This document shows, piece after piece, positions 26,841 through 35,625 of a DNA stretch of 54,590 nucleotides. The stretch is from NCBI GenBank assembly GCA_002344965.1, contig DDUU01000012.1, positions 1 through 54,590 on the forward strand, given 5' to 3'. The position numbers were made by a program, and so were the translations under genes. The DNA is from Candidatus Tepidiaquacellales bacterium UBA2330. GTDB taxonomy: Bacteria > Bacteroidota > Ignavibacteria > Tepidaquicellales > Tepidaquicellaceae. Every line of letters begins with the position of its first letter. Position 1 is the stretch's first letter. The notes under the pieces are model-generated. The model worked only from the letters and a program-made list of their open reading frames with translations. It made no database searches and was not told the DNA's origin.

Positions 26841-28484
26841 ATGAAATCATTTCTACTTTTAATCTTTATTCTATCTTACGGATCTGCTGTATCACAGCTG
26901 AATCAGGAGTGGGTCAGAAGTTATAACGGTCCGGTGAACGGCAATGACGAGGCTCTGACGCATGTAACGGATAATTCCGGAAATATTTATTCCTCCGGAA
27001 AGATCCTCGGATCAGGAACGGGATTTGACATTTATACTGTGAAATATAATCCATCAGGAAATATACTTTGGGAAAGAATTTACAACGGTCCCGGAAACGG
27101 AAATGATATCGCTTATTCAATAGCGCTTGATAACGCCGGAAATGTTTTTGTTACCGGCGAAAGCAGAGGCGATAATACGGACAGGGATTATGTTTTAATA
27201 AAATATAATGTACTTGGTAATGAAGAATGGATAAGGAGATACAACGGAAACAGCAACAGTGCGGAGATACCGGTAAAAGTGATAACTGATATATCCGGTA
27301 ATGCAGTTATTACAGGGAGCAGTCATGAGGCAGGCGAATTGTTCAATGTTGTTACAATAAAATATAATTCTGACGGGGACATTTTGTGGATAAAACATTT
27401 TGACGGAGCTGAAAGCGGTAATGATATGGCTAATGATATGGATATAGACGAATCCGGAAATATTTATGTAAGCGGAAGCACTTTTACCTCTGCTTCAATA
27501 AATGATTATTTAATTATAAAATACAGCGGAGCCGGAGATGAGCTTTGGTTCAGATCATATAACGGCACTGCAAACGGAAATGATAATATGACTTCATTAA
27601 CACTGGATATTTCAGGAAATGCCGTTATAACAGGGTCAAGCGTCGGAGCAGGCACCGGTCTTGATATTGTTACAATAAAATATAACCGGTCAGGTGATGT
27701 ACTATGGGAGAGAAGGTTTACAACCCCTACTTTAAATATTGAAGAAGGTAAAGACATTTCGGGTGACAATCTCGGAAACATATTTGTAACGGGTACAACT
27801 ACAGGCTTTTCTACATCTTATGATTTTATGACATTAATGTATTCTCCTGCAGGTGATCTTATCTGGTCAAAAAAATATAACGGACCCGGAACAAATAATT
27901 TTGATGAACCGAGAAGTATTACGGCGGACTATAACGGTAATGTATATGTTGCTGGTCTCAGCCAGGGAACAGGCACTATGGATGATATAGTAATAATAAA
28001 ATATAATATCTCCGGAAATGAACTATGGGTAAACAGATACAATTCAACAGCTAACAGAAATGACGTCGCCAACAATATTTCATTGGATAATTCCGGTAAT
28101 TTAATAGTCAGCGGGTTAATTACAGGATTAACTTCAGGCACGGATTTCTCAGTCTTAAAATTTTCTCTTTTTACAAATGTCATATCAGTCTCAAATGAAA
28201 ATCCTTCCGCATATTCACTTTCACAAAATTATCCTAATCCATTTAATCCGTCAACAAAAATAAAATTTGATTTAATAAATGATGACAAACCCGGCGCCAA
28301 TGAAGTCAGATTGACAGTGTTTGATATCTTAGGCAAACAGACAGCTGTTTTGGTAAATGAAATGCTTTCTGCAGGAAGTTATGAAGTGCAGTTTGACGCT
28401 TCGGATTTATCAGGCGGGATTTACTTTTATCGTCTGGAGACATCAGAGTTTACTGAAACAAAAAGTATGCTGCTTTTGAAATAA
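26841..28484 (+). CDS. Secreted SBBP-type beta-propeller protein with canonical T9SS sorting domain
   Basis: The ATG at 26841 (MKSFLLLIFILSYGSAVS|Q) is chosen over an upstream in-frame ATG at 26775, because the signal peptide then lies at the N-terminus; the product is 548 residues. Eight repeats of about 52 residues follow the pattern LWxRxYNGxxNGND-A---D-SGN-xVTGxSxGxGTGxDxxTIKYN, which is the bacterial SBBP propeller repeat. The C-terminal ~85 residues are a textbook type A sorting domain: SLSQNYPNPFNPSTKIKF, LTVFDILGKQTAVLVNE, AGSYEVQFDASDLSGGIYFY, ending TKSMLLLK. It is therefore probably exported by T9SS and attached at the cell surface. It is the only secreted protein in this window with that complete domain; its neighbours carry the dockerin-like tail instead. 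Confidence 0.92.
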   Translation: MKSFLLLIFILSYGSAVSQLNQEWVRSYNGPVNGNDEALTHVTDNSGNIYSSGKILGSGTGFDIYTVKYNPSGNILWERIYNGPGNGNDIAYSIALDNAGNVFVTGESRGDNTDRDYVLIKYNVLGNEEWIRRYNGNSNSAEIPVKVITDISGNAVITGSSHEAGELFNVVTIKYNSDGDILWIKHFDGAESGNDMANDMDIDESGNIYVSGSTFTSASINDYLIIKYSGAGDELWFRSYNGTANGNDNMTSLTLDISGNAVITGSSVGAGTGLDIVTIKYNRSGDVLWERRFTTPTLNIEEGKDISGDNLGNIFVTGTTTGFSTSYDFMTLMYSPAGDLIWSKKYNGPGTNNFDEPRSITADYNGNVYVAGLSQGTGTMDDIVIIKYNISGNELWVNRYNSTANRNDVANNISLDNSGNLIVSGLITGLTSGTDFSVLKFSLFTNVISVSNENPSAYSLSQNYPNPFNPSTKIKFDLINDDKPGANEVRLTVFDILGKQTAVLVNEMLSAGSYEVQFDASDLSGGIYFYRLETSEFTETKSMLLLK

Positions 28485-28646
28485 CTGTGATAAATTTTTA
28501 CTTTAGTTAGTCGGGTTGAAAATTTTAACTGCAGTTTAAATCAAAAATTGATGAATAACCTTTATTGATTTTTTCATTTAATTGCTTTTATAGAAAATTA
28601 ATTTTGATTAATTTAAACAACATTAATTTTATTTGAATTTATATAA

Positions 28647-29639
28647 ATGAACAAACTTATTTTTATTACTCTGATTTCATTCATTTGTACTTTTTTTTTA
28701 AAGAATGAATCAAAGGCTGATATATGGGCTGTTAATTTTACTCTCAACGGCTCTAAAGTTGTACCGCCTGTTACTACAAATGGTTTGGGTACTGTAGCCG
28801 GTACTTACAATGATGTTACAAATGAACTGTATTTTACTATTACATTTTCCGGACTAACGGGAATAACTCTCGGGGGTCATTTTCACGGACCGGCATCTGT
28901 TACCGAAAATGCGGGAACAATAATAAACTGGACCGGTTTTCCGCTCGGTGTTTCAAGCGGATCATACAGCAATACATTTATTTTAGACGAAGTTTTTGAA
29001 ACTGTACTTTTACAGGGCAGGATGTATGCGGATATTCATACATCATTCGCCTTCAACGGCGAGATCAGATCTCAGGTTTCTTCCTTAATCAGAATGGTAA
29101 GAGTGGATTATCTTATTGAAGCAATGTATAATCCTTCTTTAAATAAACAGGTAAGAGATACTCTTACATTAAATCTGAGAAGTTCTACTTCACCATACAC
29201 ATTTATAGAAGGCAGAAAAGCAGTGCTTGACAGTACAGGAAGAGCAATATTCTTACCATGGGCTTTAGCCCCGAGTTTTACTCCTTATTATCTTCAGATA
29301 CTTCACAGAAACGCTCTTGAAACGTGGAGCAGCTCAACCGTTATATGGAATACAACCTGGCTTGTGGAATACAATTTTAAAAATTTGATTACAAAAGCTT
29401 ACGGAAATAATATGATCCTTGTGGATGATTCACCGGTAAGCTATGCAGTTTACAGCGGAGATGTCAATCATGACGGGACAATTGATATAAGTGATGTCGG
29501 CTTAATTGGTAATGCGGCTTCGGTATTCGCTTCGGGATATCTGGATACTGATCTTAACGGCGACGGAATAACGGATGTTGCCGATATTGTTTTTGCAGAT
29601 AATAATTCGTTTAACTTTATAAGCAAAATAACTCCGTAG
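28647..29639 (+). CDS. Secreted CHRD-domain protein with dockerin-like tail
   Basis: The 330 residues begin with a signal peptide (MNKLIFITLISFICTFFL.., cut probably after SKA). A CHRD domain follows (~25-145), with LNGSKVVPPVTTNGLGTV, then TFSGLTGITLGGHFHGPA and an ending FNGEIRSQ. CHRD was defined in chordin and is common in bacterial surface proteins; its bacterial function is not established. The shared tail (~152-330) has LHRNALETWS, DVNHDGTIDISD, DLNGDGITDVAD and final Pro. Its DN motif is changed to GNAA in the first half. It follows the T9SS-tailed gene by 162 bp and converges with the TerC gene 51 bp away. Confidence 0.88.
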   Translation: MNKLIFITLISFICTFFLKNESKADIWAVNFTLNGSKVVPPVTTNGLGTVAGTYNDVTNELYFTITFSGLTGITLGGHFHGPASVTENAGTIINWTGFPLGVSSGSYSNTFILDEVFETVLLQGRMYADIHTSFAFNGEIRSQVSSLIRMVRVDYLIEAMYNPSLNKQVRDTLTLNLRSSTSPYTFIEGRKAVLDSTGRAIFLPWALAPSFTPYYLQILHRNALETWSSSTVIWNTTWLVEYNFKNLITKAYGNNMILVDDSPVSYAVYSGDVNHDGTIDISDVGLIGNAASVFASGYLDTDLNGDGITDVADIVFADNNSFNFISKITP

Positions 29640-29690
29640 CAAACAATGAATTACAGAGTTTAGGTTTATAAAAAATGAGCTGCAACAATT

Positions 29691-30608
29691 TTATTTTTTT
29701 TCCTTTGGCTTTAAAAGAGAAAATACTACTGACAGAATTAGTATCAGCGCTATCACGCCGAGAGAATATCCGATTGGAATTTTATAAAGATCTACAATCA
29801 GCATTTTAAATCCAATAAAAATCAGGATCATTGAAAGTCCGATCTTTAGGTAATGGAATTTATCTATGATCCCTGCCAGGGCAAAATACATAGCTCTCAG
29901 ACCGAGTATAGCGAAAATGTTTGAAGTGTAAATTATGAAGGCGTCATCTGTAATCGCAAAAATTGCAGGAATCGAATCGAATGCAAAAACCAGATCAGTA
30001 AACTCTGTTGCGAGCAAAACAACAAACAGCGGGGTAGCAATTTTTTTACCGTTCTCTGTTATAAAGAAATTTCCGTTGTGATAATCTTTTGTAACGGGAA
30101 AAAATTTTCTGTAAAGTCTTATTACAATATTTTTTTCCGGGTCAATATCATCATCACTCTGCATAGCCATTTTAAATCCCGTAAATACCAGAAAAGCTCC
30201 GAATATATAAATTACCCATGCGAATTTATGAATCAGAACTACGCCAAGCATTATTAGCGCAGCTCTTAATACCAAAGCTCCCAGGACTCCCCAGAATAAA
30301 ACCTTGTGCTGATATTTTGCCGGTACTTTAAAATATGAAAACAGTAAAACAAATACGAAAATATTATCTACACTTAATGACCGCTCAATAAGATATCCGG
30401 TGAAGAATTCAACTGCTTTAACTTCACCCATATCAAAATAAATGAAGACATTAAAAATCATTGCGAGCAGTATCCAGACAGCACTCCATATCAGAGCTTC
30501 TTTTACTGAAACAGCATGAACTTTTTTTTGAAAAACTCCAAGATCTAAGGCAAGCATCAAAAGTATAAATACATTAAAACCTACCCAGAGTATTAATTCG
30601 TGTGACAT
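29691..30608 (-). CDS. TerC/Alx family integral membrane protein
   Basis: The 305 residues carry about nine membrane segments, the usual plan and length of the Alx-type TerC branch. The family motifs SVDNIFVF (about 79-86) and EFTDLVFAFDSIPAIFAIT (about 200-218) contain the conserved membrane-embedded acidic residues. Members are linked to manganese export or tellurite and pH response. The short charged loop MAMQSDDDIDPEKN is typical. I saw no yybP-ykoY riboswitch-like structure in the 258 bp upstream (30609-30866). It stands alone among secreted-protein genes. Family assignment is firm, substrate uncertain. Confidence 0.93.
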   Translation of the reverse strand: MSHELILWVGFNVFILLMLALDLGVFQKKVHAVSVKEALIWSAVWILLAMIFNVFIYFDMGEVKAVEFFTGYLIERSLSVDNIFVFVLLFSYFKVPAKYQHKVLFWGVLGALVLRAALIMLGVVLIHKFAWVIYIFGAFLVFTGFKMAMQSDDDIDPEKNIVIRLYRKFFPVTKDYHNGNFFITENGKKIATPLFVVLLATEFTDLVFAFDSIPAIFAITDDAFIIYTSNIFAILGLRAMYFALAGIIDKFHYLKIGLSMILIFIGFKMLIVDLYKIPIGYSLGVIALILILSVVFSLLKPKEKK

Positions 30609-30866
30609 TAATTAAAAAATTAACGCAAAATAATATATTCTTCCTTTAATTTATAAGAATTTATTAATGACTATAAATAAATTAAAAATCATTTAAAAAT
30701 TTTTTGATTAACTGCAGTTAAAGAATAAACAACTGGATAATTACAGAGATTTATCCGGCGTGTTAATAAATGCTGTTCAACAGTTTTTTAAAAAGCATCA
30801 TACTATTATTAATTTATATTATTTATCTTTAAGTATTCAATAATTTAAATAAATAGGAGTAAAGTT

Positions 30867-32585
30867 ATGAAAAAATTTATTCTGATTTTTTGTTTGCTGT
30901 TTTCAGCTGTTATGAATTCATCAGACGCAGCTCCCCGGATAAGTTTTGAAGATCTGCTGTTGCAGGGAGAATTAAATCCCGAGATTGTTTCAGCTTCAAA
31001 GCAAAAAGCCATTTCTCAGGGAAAACCAGTTTCTATTATTACTACGGACGGAATTATGATAGATGTGAAATTTGTCGAAAACGGGAGACCTGTTTACGCA
31101 GTGTTCACAAATTTTGCGGATATATATGACGGCGGATATGCAGCCTATTATGAAGATGTCGTTTCTGTAATTAATTTTGCAAACGCAAGAATCGATTACG
31201 GAAACAGAAATGTTGTCGATAATACTAACGGATATTTTACGCCGAAATTGCCGGGCAGAAACGCTGCTTCTTCTTTTATTATGGTTACTGAATCTACTCA
31301 TGACCGCGTATCAATTTTTAATGCATTTAACGGTGATTTAATAGATACGGCATTTATACCATCAACTCGTCCGCAGCTTGCGACTCCTAAACATGCTTTA
31401 AAACATTATAATAGTTCAAACATATTAGTATGCGACCAGATTAGTGATGTCGTGCAGGAGTTTAATCTGAACGGCACTTACAAAGGATTTTATGCTCCGG
31501 CAACCGGACCAAATAATTCTATTGTAGATAACATGAGAGGTATGCAGTATAAAGGAAATAATAACTTACTTGTCACAGTCGGCAGCGGTACAAATCAAAA
31601 TACGGTTCAGGAATTTGATCCGAGCGGAAATCATATAGGTGCATTTGCTTCAACAAATTTGAACAGTCCGTTTGATATTCTCATCAGACCGGCAGATGTA
31701 TTAGTTTCTAATTTTTCCACAACAAACAGGATCACCAGGTTTGATATCAACGGCGCATTCCTGAATTATTTTTATACCGGTTCGAATTTCGGAATTACTC
31801 AGCAGCTCTTTGAAGTACCCGGAAACGGAAACATTGCCGCGTCCGCATTTCAGACTCCTACAGGACTGGCTATTCTTAATTCTTCCGGCGTTTTCATAAA
31901 ACTACTTTCCGGTGTTACAGGAAACAGGGGAGTTCAGTTACTTGGTAACGGCAATTTTTTAGTTACCAATGCAACCGGCGCTCATGAAATTGACTCAGCT
32001 TCCGGTAATTTAATAAGAACAATTGTACTCAGTCCGAATTTTCAGTATGCTTCAAAATATGAGATTGCAAACCCTTATCTCAGAGTTAAAGTAAATTTAG
32101 AAGCATGCGCAGTATCAGATACACTGAATATCGAGCTTCGCAGTTCATCATCTCCGTATAATTTAATTGAAACAATAACTGTTGTCGGAGGTCTCGGAGC
32201 TCCAACTGATGTTCAGTTTTCAACTCCCGTAAACGGAACACCTTATTATATAAGAGTAACCCACAGAAACTCAATTGCAACCTGGAGCGGAAGCACTCCT
32301 TCATTTAATTCTAATTACATAAATTATACATTCATATCGGCAAACACTCAGGCGTTTGGAAACAATATGGTAAATGTCGGAGGGAAATGGTCTTACTTCT
32401 CAGGTGATGTAAATCAGGACGGATCGATTGACGTTTCTGATATAAGTTTAATAGACAATGATTCTTTTAATTTTGCATCAGGTTATATTGCAACGGATCT
32501 TGATTGTAATGATGTTGTCGATCTTTCTGACATTGCCTATGCTGATAATAACGCATTGAATTTTGTAGGTGAAATCGCGCCTTAA
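30867..32585 (+). CDS. Secreted NHL-like propeller protein with dockerin-like tail
   Basis: AGGAG lies 9 bases before the ATG. The signal peptide is MKKFILIFCLLFSAVMNSSDA, giving a mature start at APR. After ~100 residues of unassigned sequence, residues ~125-400 form six-bladed-propeller-like repeats (TRPQLATPKHALKHYNSSNILVC, VQEFNLNGTYKGFY, VQEFDPSGNHIGAF, ITRFDINGAFLNYF). These read like NHL/SMP-30-type blades without a catalytic signature. The tail (~402-572) is shorter at its start: it lacks the EGFYN strand but keeps DTLNIELRSSSSPYN, THRNSIATWS, DVNQDGSIDVSD and a degenerate second loop DLDCNDVVDLSD. It ends in Pro. The mutated second loop may not bind calcium. Confidence 0.85.
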   Translation: MKKFILIFCLLFSAVMNSSDAAPRISFEDLLLQGELNPEIVSASKQKAISQGKPVSIITTDGIMIDVKFVENGRPVYAVFTNFADIYDGGYAAYYEDVVSVINFANARIDYGNRNVVDNTNGYFTPKLPGRNAASSFIMVTESTHDRVSIFNAFNGDLIDTAFIPSTRPQLATPKHALKHYNSSNILVCDQISDVVQEFNLNGTYKGFYAPATGPNNSIVDNMRGMQYKGNNNLLVTVGSGTNQNTVQEFDPSGNHIGAFASTNLNSPFDILIRPADVLVSNFSTTNRITRFDINGAFLNYFYTGSNFGITQQLFEVPGNGNIAASAFQTPTGLAILNSSGVFIKLLSGVTGNRGVQLLGNGNFLVTNATGAHEIDSASGNLIRTIVLSPNFQYASKYEIANPYLRVKVNLEACAVSDTLNIELRSSSSPYNLIETITVVGGLGAPTDVQFSTPVNGTPYYIRVTHRNSIATWSGSTPSFNSNYINYTFISANTQAFGNNMVNVGGKWSYFSGDVNQDGSIDVSDISLIDNDSFNFASGYIATDLDCNDVVDLSDIAYADNNALNFVGEIAP

Positions 32586-32619
32586 TTATTTTATAAACAT
32601 TTTTCTTAGAATAACAGTC

Positions 32620-32653
32620 AGGAGGAATCTTATTATAAAGATTCCTCCTTTCT
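32620..32653 (+). terminator. Rho-independent terminator
   Basis: A perfect 12-bp stem AGGAGGAATCTT / AAGATTCCTCCT (32620-32631, 32638-32649) with a 6-base loop is followed by TTCTTATT. It is 35 bp after the NHL-like gene. The left arm contains an AGGAGG. Confidence 0.85.
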
Positions 32654-32803
32654 TATTACCCCTGATTTAATTCTTTTGCACTTATAAATTTAAATTCAAT
32701 TTACGTACTGTGAATTATTAATATTACCAATTGCACCTTTTATATTTCAAAAGAATTTCCTAATATAAGACGCCCCGAAACATAAACTTCAAAAATCATT
32801 ATC

Positions 32804-35581
32804 ATGAGACCTTCAGATTATTTTTCAGTCAAAGTAATTTTGTTTACAGCTCTTTCAGTTTTAATGTTCTCTTCCAAAATATTCACACAGGTAATAAATG
32901 AATGGACATCAAAAGGACCCGGCGGCGGCGGGGCGTTATTCTCACCGAGTTTCAGTCCGCATGATCCGGACGAACTTTATATTGCATGCGATATGAGCGA
33001 ACTTTTCCGGACTACTGACCTCGGTATTACCTGGACTGAAACGGACTTTAATGAGATGACGGGAAACAACGGAGCTGACGTCAGATTTACAAACGATCCA
33101 CAGATCAGATACTGTATAAATTTTGAAGGAGATCTTAGGACACCGCATAAAACAACGGACGGGGGATCGACATGGAACCCGCTTGTTTCCGATCCGACTT
33201 CAGGCGGAGCTTACAGTTTTTTATGCGATCCGAATAATTCCAATATTCTTTTAGTTTCAAGTTATACCAATCTGTACTTTTCTTCCAATGGCGGAGCTAC
33301 ATTCTCTTTGAAGTTTTCAAACGGATCAGGATGTTACATTGCCGGTGCTTTTTTTGACGGAGCAAATATATTTGTCGGTACAAACTCCGGACTTCTTACA
33401 TCAATAAATTCGGGTTTAAATTTTTCTATATCGTCTGCCGGAGGAATCCCTGGTACTGAAGCAATGGTGTCATTTACAGGTGCAAAGCAATCCGGAACGG
33501 TGCGGTTATTCTGTGTGACGCTTGGCAGCGGTGATGTGTATCCGGGTGTAACAGGAGCAGACTTTTATGGATTTATGAATATTTATTCTTTAGATACCGG
33601 TAATCCAAACTGGGTTATTAAAAATTCCGGAATAAATTCAGGTCATTATCCTTTTTTTATATCCATGTCAACGGAGAATATTTCAACTGCATATACAGCA
33701 GGCGGAAGTGATGCAGGATCTCCCGTTGTTTACAAAACAACTAACGGAGGAAATAACTGGGTGAGCGTTTTGCAGACAGTAAATAATCAGAATGTATTTA
33801 CCGGCTGGTCCGGTCACGGCGGAGACAGAGGCTGGTCATACGGAGAATATGCGCTTGGCTTTCAATGCTCTCCTTCCGATCCGGATATAGTTGCTGTTAC
33901 AGATCTCGGATTTCCGCATATTACAACTGACGGCGGTGTTACATGGAGACAGGTATATGTAGATCCTTCTGATCAGAATCCAATGAATGCATCTACTCCT
34001 ACAGGAAAATATTATCAAACAACCGGACTTGAAAACACAAGCTGCTGGTGGCTGACTTGGGCTGATGAAGATAATATTTTCGGATCTTATTCTGACATTA
34101 GAGGTACGCGGTCGACAGACGGCGGAAACCTCTGGTCTTTTAATTATACAGGTCATTCAAATAATACAATGTATCAGTCCGTCAGACATCCTGTCAGCGG
34201 AATAATTTACGGAGCGACTTCCACGGTTCATGATATGTATCAAAGCACTTATTTAACCGACGCAAGGATCAACTCCGGACAGGGAAGAATTATATTTTCT
34301 ACAAATAAAGGTCAGACCTGGCAGACGCTTTATAATGCAGGCAGACCTGTGATAGGTCTTGCTCCGGATCCGAATAATGCGAACAGAATGTATGCATCAG
34401 TAATTCACAGCACTCTCGGAGGAATTTTTGTATCGGACAATATTCAGAACGGCGGATCTTCAACCTGGACTAAGCTTTCAAATCCTCCCCGTACAGAAGG
34501 ACACCCGTTTAATATAAAAGTTCTGAATGACGGAACGCTGCTTTGCTCTTATTCCGGCAGAAGAAATCCATCAGGTGTTTTTACGGCAAGCTCAGGAATT
34601 TTTATAAGCACAAATTCAGGCGCTTCATGGATTGACAGATCTCACAGCGGAATGTTATACTGGACAAAAGATGTCATTGTCGATCCGCACGATCTGAATC
34701 AGAATACATGGTACGGCTGCGTATTCAGCGGATGGGGCGGTCCTCCGAACGGGCTGGGAGGTTTATACAAAACGACTAACAGGGGAGTGAACTGGTTAAG
34801 AATTAACAGTCTCGACAGAGTCGGTTCCTGCACTATCAGTCCGTTGAATCCGGAAGAAATGTATATGAGCACGGAGGTTAACGGTCTCTGGTACAGCGGG
34901 AATATTAATTCCGCAACGCCTTTATTTACACAGGTAAGCGGCTACAGATTCCGGCAGCCGGAAAGAATTTTTTACAATCCGCATAATACGAATGAAGTAT
35001 GGGTGACAAGTTTCGGGAACGGCATTAAAAAAGGATATACAATCCCGCCGGAGATCTTGCTGAATGTAACCGCCGGCATTGAAGGATTCCGAAACGGACC
35101 GTCGCAGGTTCAGGATACATTGAGAATATTTTTAAGGAATAGTTTTTCACCTTACAGTAAAGCAGATTCGTCTGTAATATTTCTAAACACTTCAGGTAAT
35201 GCAACCGCCGAATTCATTAATGCAGCGGGCGGAAATTATTTTATACAGACATTACACAGAAACGCTCTTGAAACCTGGAGCGCTGTTTCATTAAATTTCA
35301 CAAATGAAGCAACTGTAAATTTTGATTTTACTTCATCTCAGACTCAGGCATACGGAAACAATCAGGTTTTAAAAACTGGAATATGGTGTTTTTACAGCGG
35401 GGATATTGACGGTGACGGCACGATAGATCTTACAGACGGAAGTCTTATTGACAATGACGCATTCAGTTTTTCATCCGGATATCTCCCGACGGATGTGAAC
35501 GGTGACAATTTAACTGACATTGCTGACGCTGTATTTGCAGATAATAATTCATTTAATTTTGTAGGAAAAATAACTCCGTAA
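32804..35581 (+). CDS. Secreted Asp-box (sialidase/GH74-like) propeller protein with dockerin-like tail
   Basis: The 925 residues have a signal peptide ending IFT|Q. Residues ~30-745 carry repeated Asp-box motifs (S/T-x-D/N-x-G-x-T/S-W): TTDLGITW, TTDGGSTW, TTNGGNNW, TTDGGVTW, STDGGNLW, STNKGQTW, STNSGASW and TTNRGVNW. This is the signature of sialidase, sortilin and GH74 xyloglucanase propellers. The opening GPGGGGALFSPSFSPHDPDELYIACD is especially like GH74 enzymes. I could not verify catalytic Asp pairs, so enzyme activity is open. The tail (~752-925) has LHRNALETWS, DIDGDGTIDLTD, DVNGDNLTDIAD and final Pro. It converges with helical member 6 at 44 bp. Confidence 0.87.
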   Translation: MRPSDYFSVKVILFTALSVLMFSSKIFTQVINEWTSKGPGGGGALFSPSFSPHDPDELYIACDMSELFRTTDLGITWTETDFNEMTGNNGADVRFTNDPQIRYCINFEGDLRTPHKTTDGGSTWNPLVSDPTSGGAYSFLCDPNNSNILLVSSYTNLYFSSNGGATFSLKFSNGSGCYIAGAFFDGANIFVGTNSGLLTSINSGLNFSISSAGGIPGTEAMVSFTGAKQSGTVRLFCVTLGSGDVYPGVTGADFYGFMNIYSLDTGNPNWVIKNSGINSGHYPFFISMSTENISTAYTAGGSDAGSPVVYKTTNGGNNWVSVLQTVNNQNVFTGWSGHGGDRGWSYGEYALGFQCSPSDPDIVAVTDLGFPHITTDGGVTWRQVYVDPSDQNPMNASTPTGKYYQTTGLENTSCWWLTWADEDNIFGSYSDIRGTRSTDGGNLWSFNYTGHSNNTMYQSVRHPVSGIIYGATSTVHDMYQSTYLTDARINSGQGRIIFSTNKGQTWQTLYNAGRPVIGLAPDPNNANRMYASVIHSTLGGIFVSDNIQNGGSSTWTKLSNPPRTEGHPFNIKVLNDGTLLCSYSGRRNPSGVFTASSGIFISTNSGASWIDRSHSGMLYWTKDVIVDPHDLNQNTWYGCVFSGWGGPPNGLGGLYKTTNRGVNWLRINSLDRVGSCTISPLNPEEMYMSTEVNGLWYSGNINSATPLFTQVSGYRFRQPERIFYNPHNTNEVWVTSFGNGIKKGYTIPPEILLNVTAGIEGFRNGPSQVQDTLRIFLRNSFSPYSKADSSVIFLNTSGNATAEFINAAGGNYFIQTLHRNALETWSAVSLNFTNEATVNFDFTSSQTQAYGNNQVLKTGIWCFYSGDIDGDGTIDLTDGSLIDNDAFSFSSGYLPTDVNGDNLTDIADAVFADNNSFNFVGKITP

Positions 35582-35625
35582 ATCAAAGCTAATATAAATT
35601 ATGTATTTGTAATTTAAAGCTGATG

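Noticed and set aside
30609..30866. Manganese (yybP-ykoY) riboswitch upstream of the TerC gene
   Set aside because: The expected conserved loops and stems were looked for and not seen; the region is AT-rich without a matching structure.
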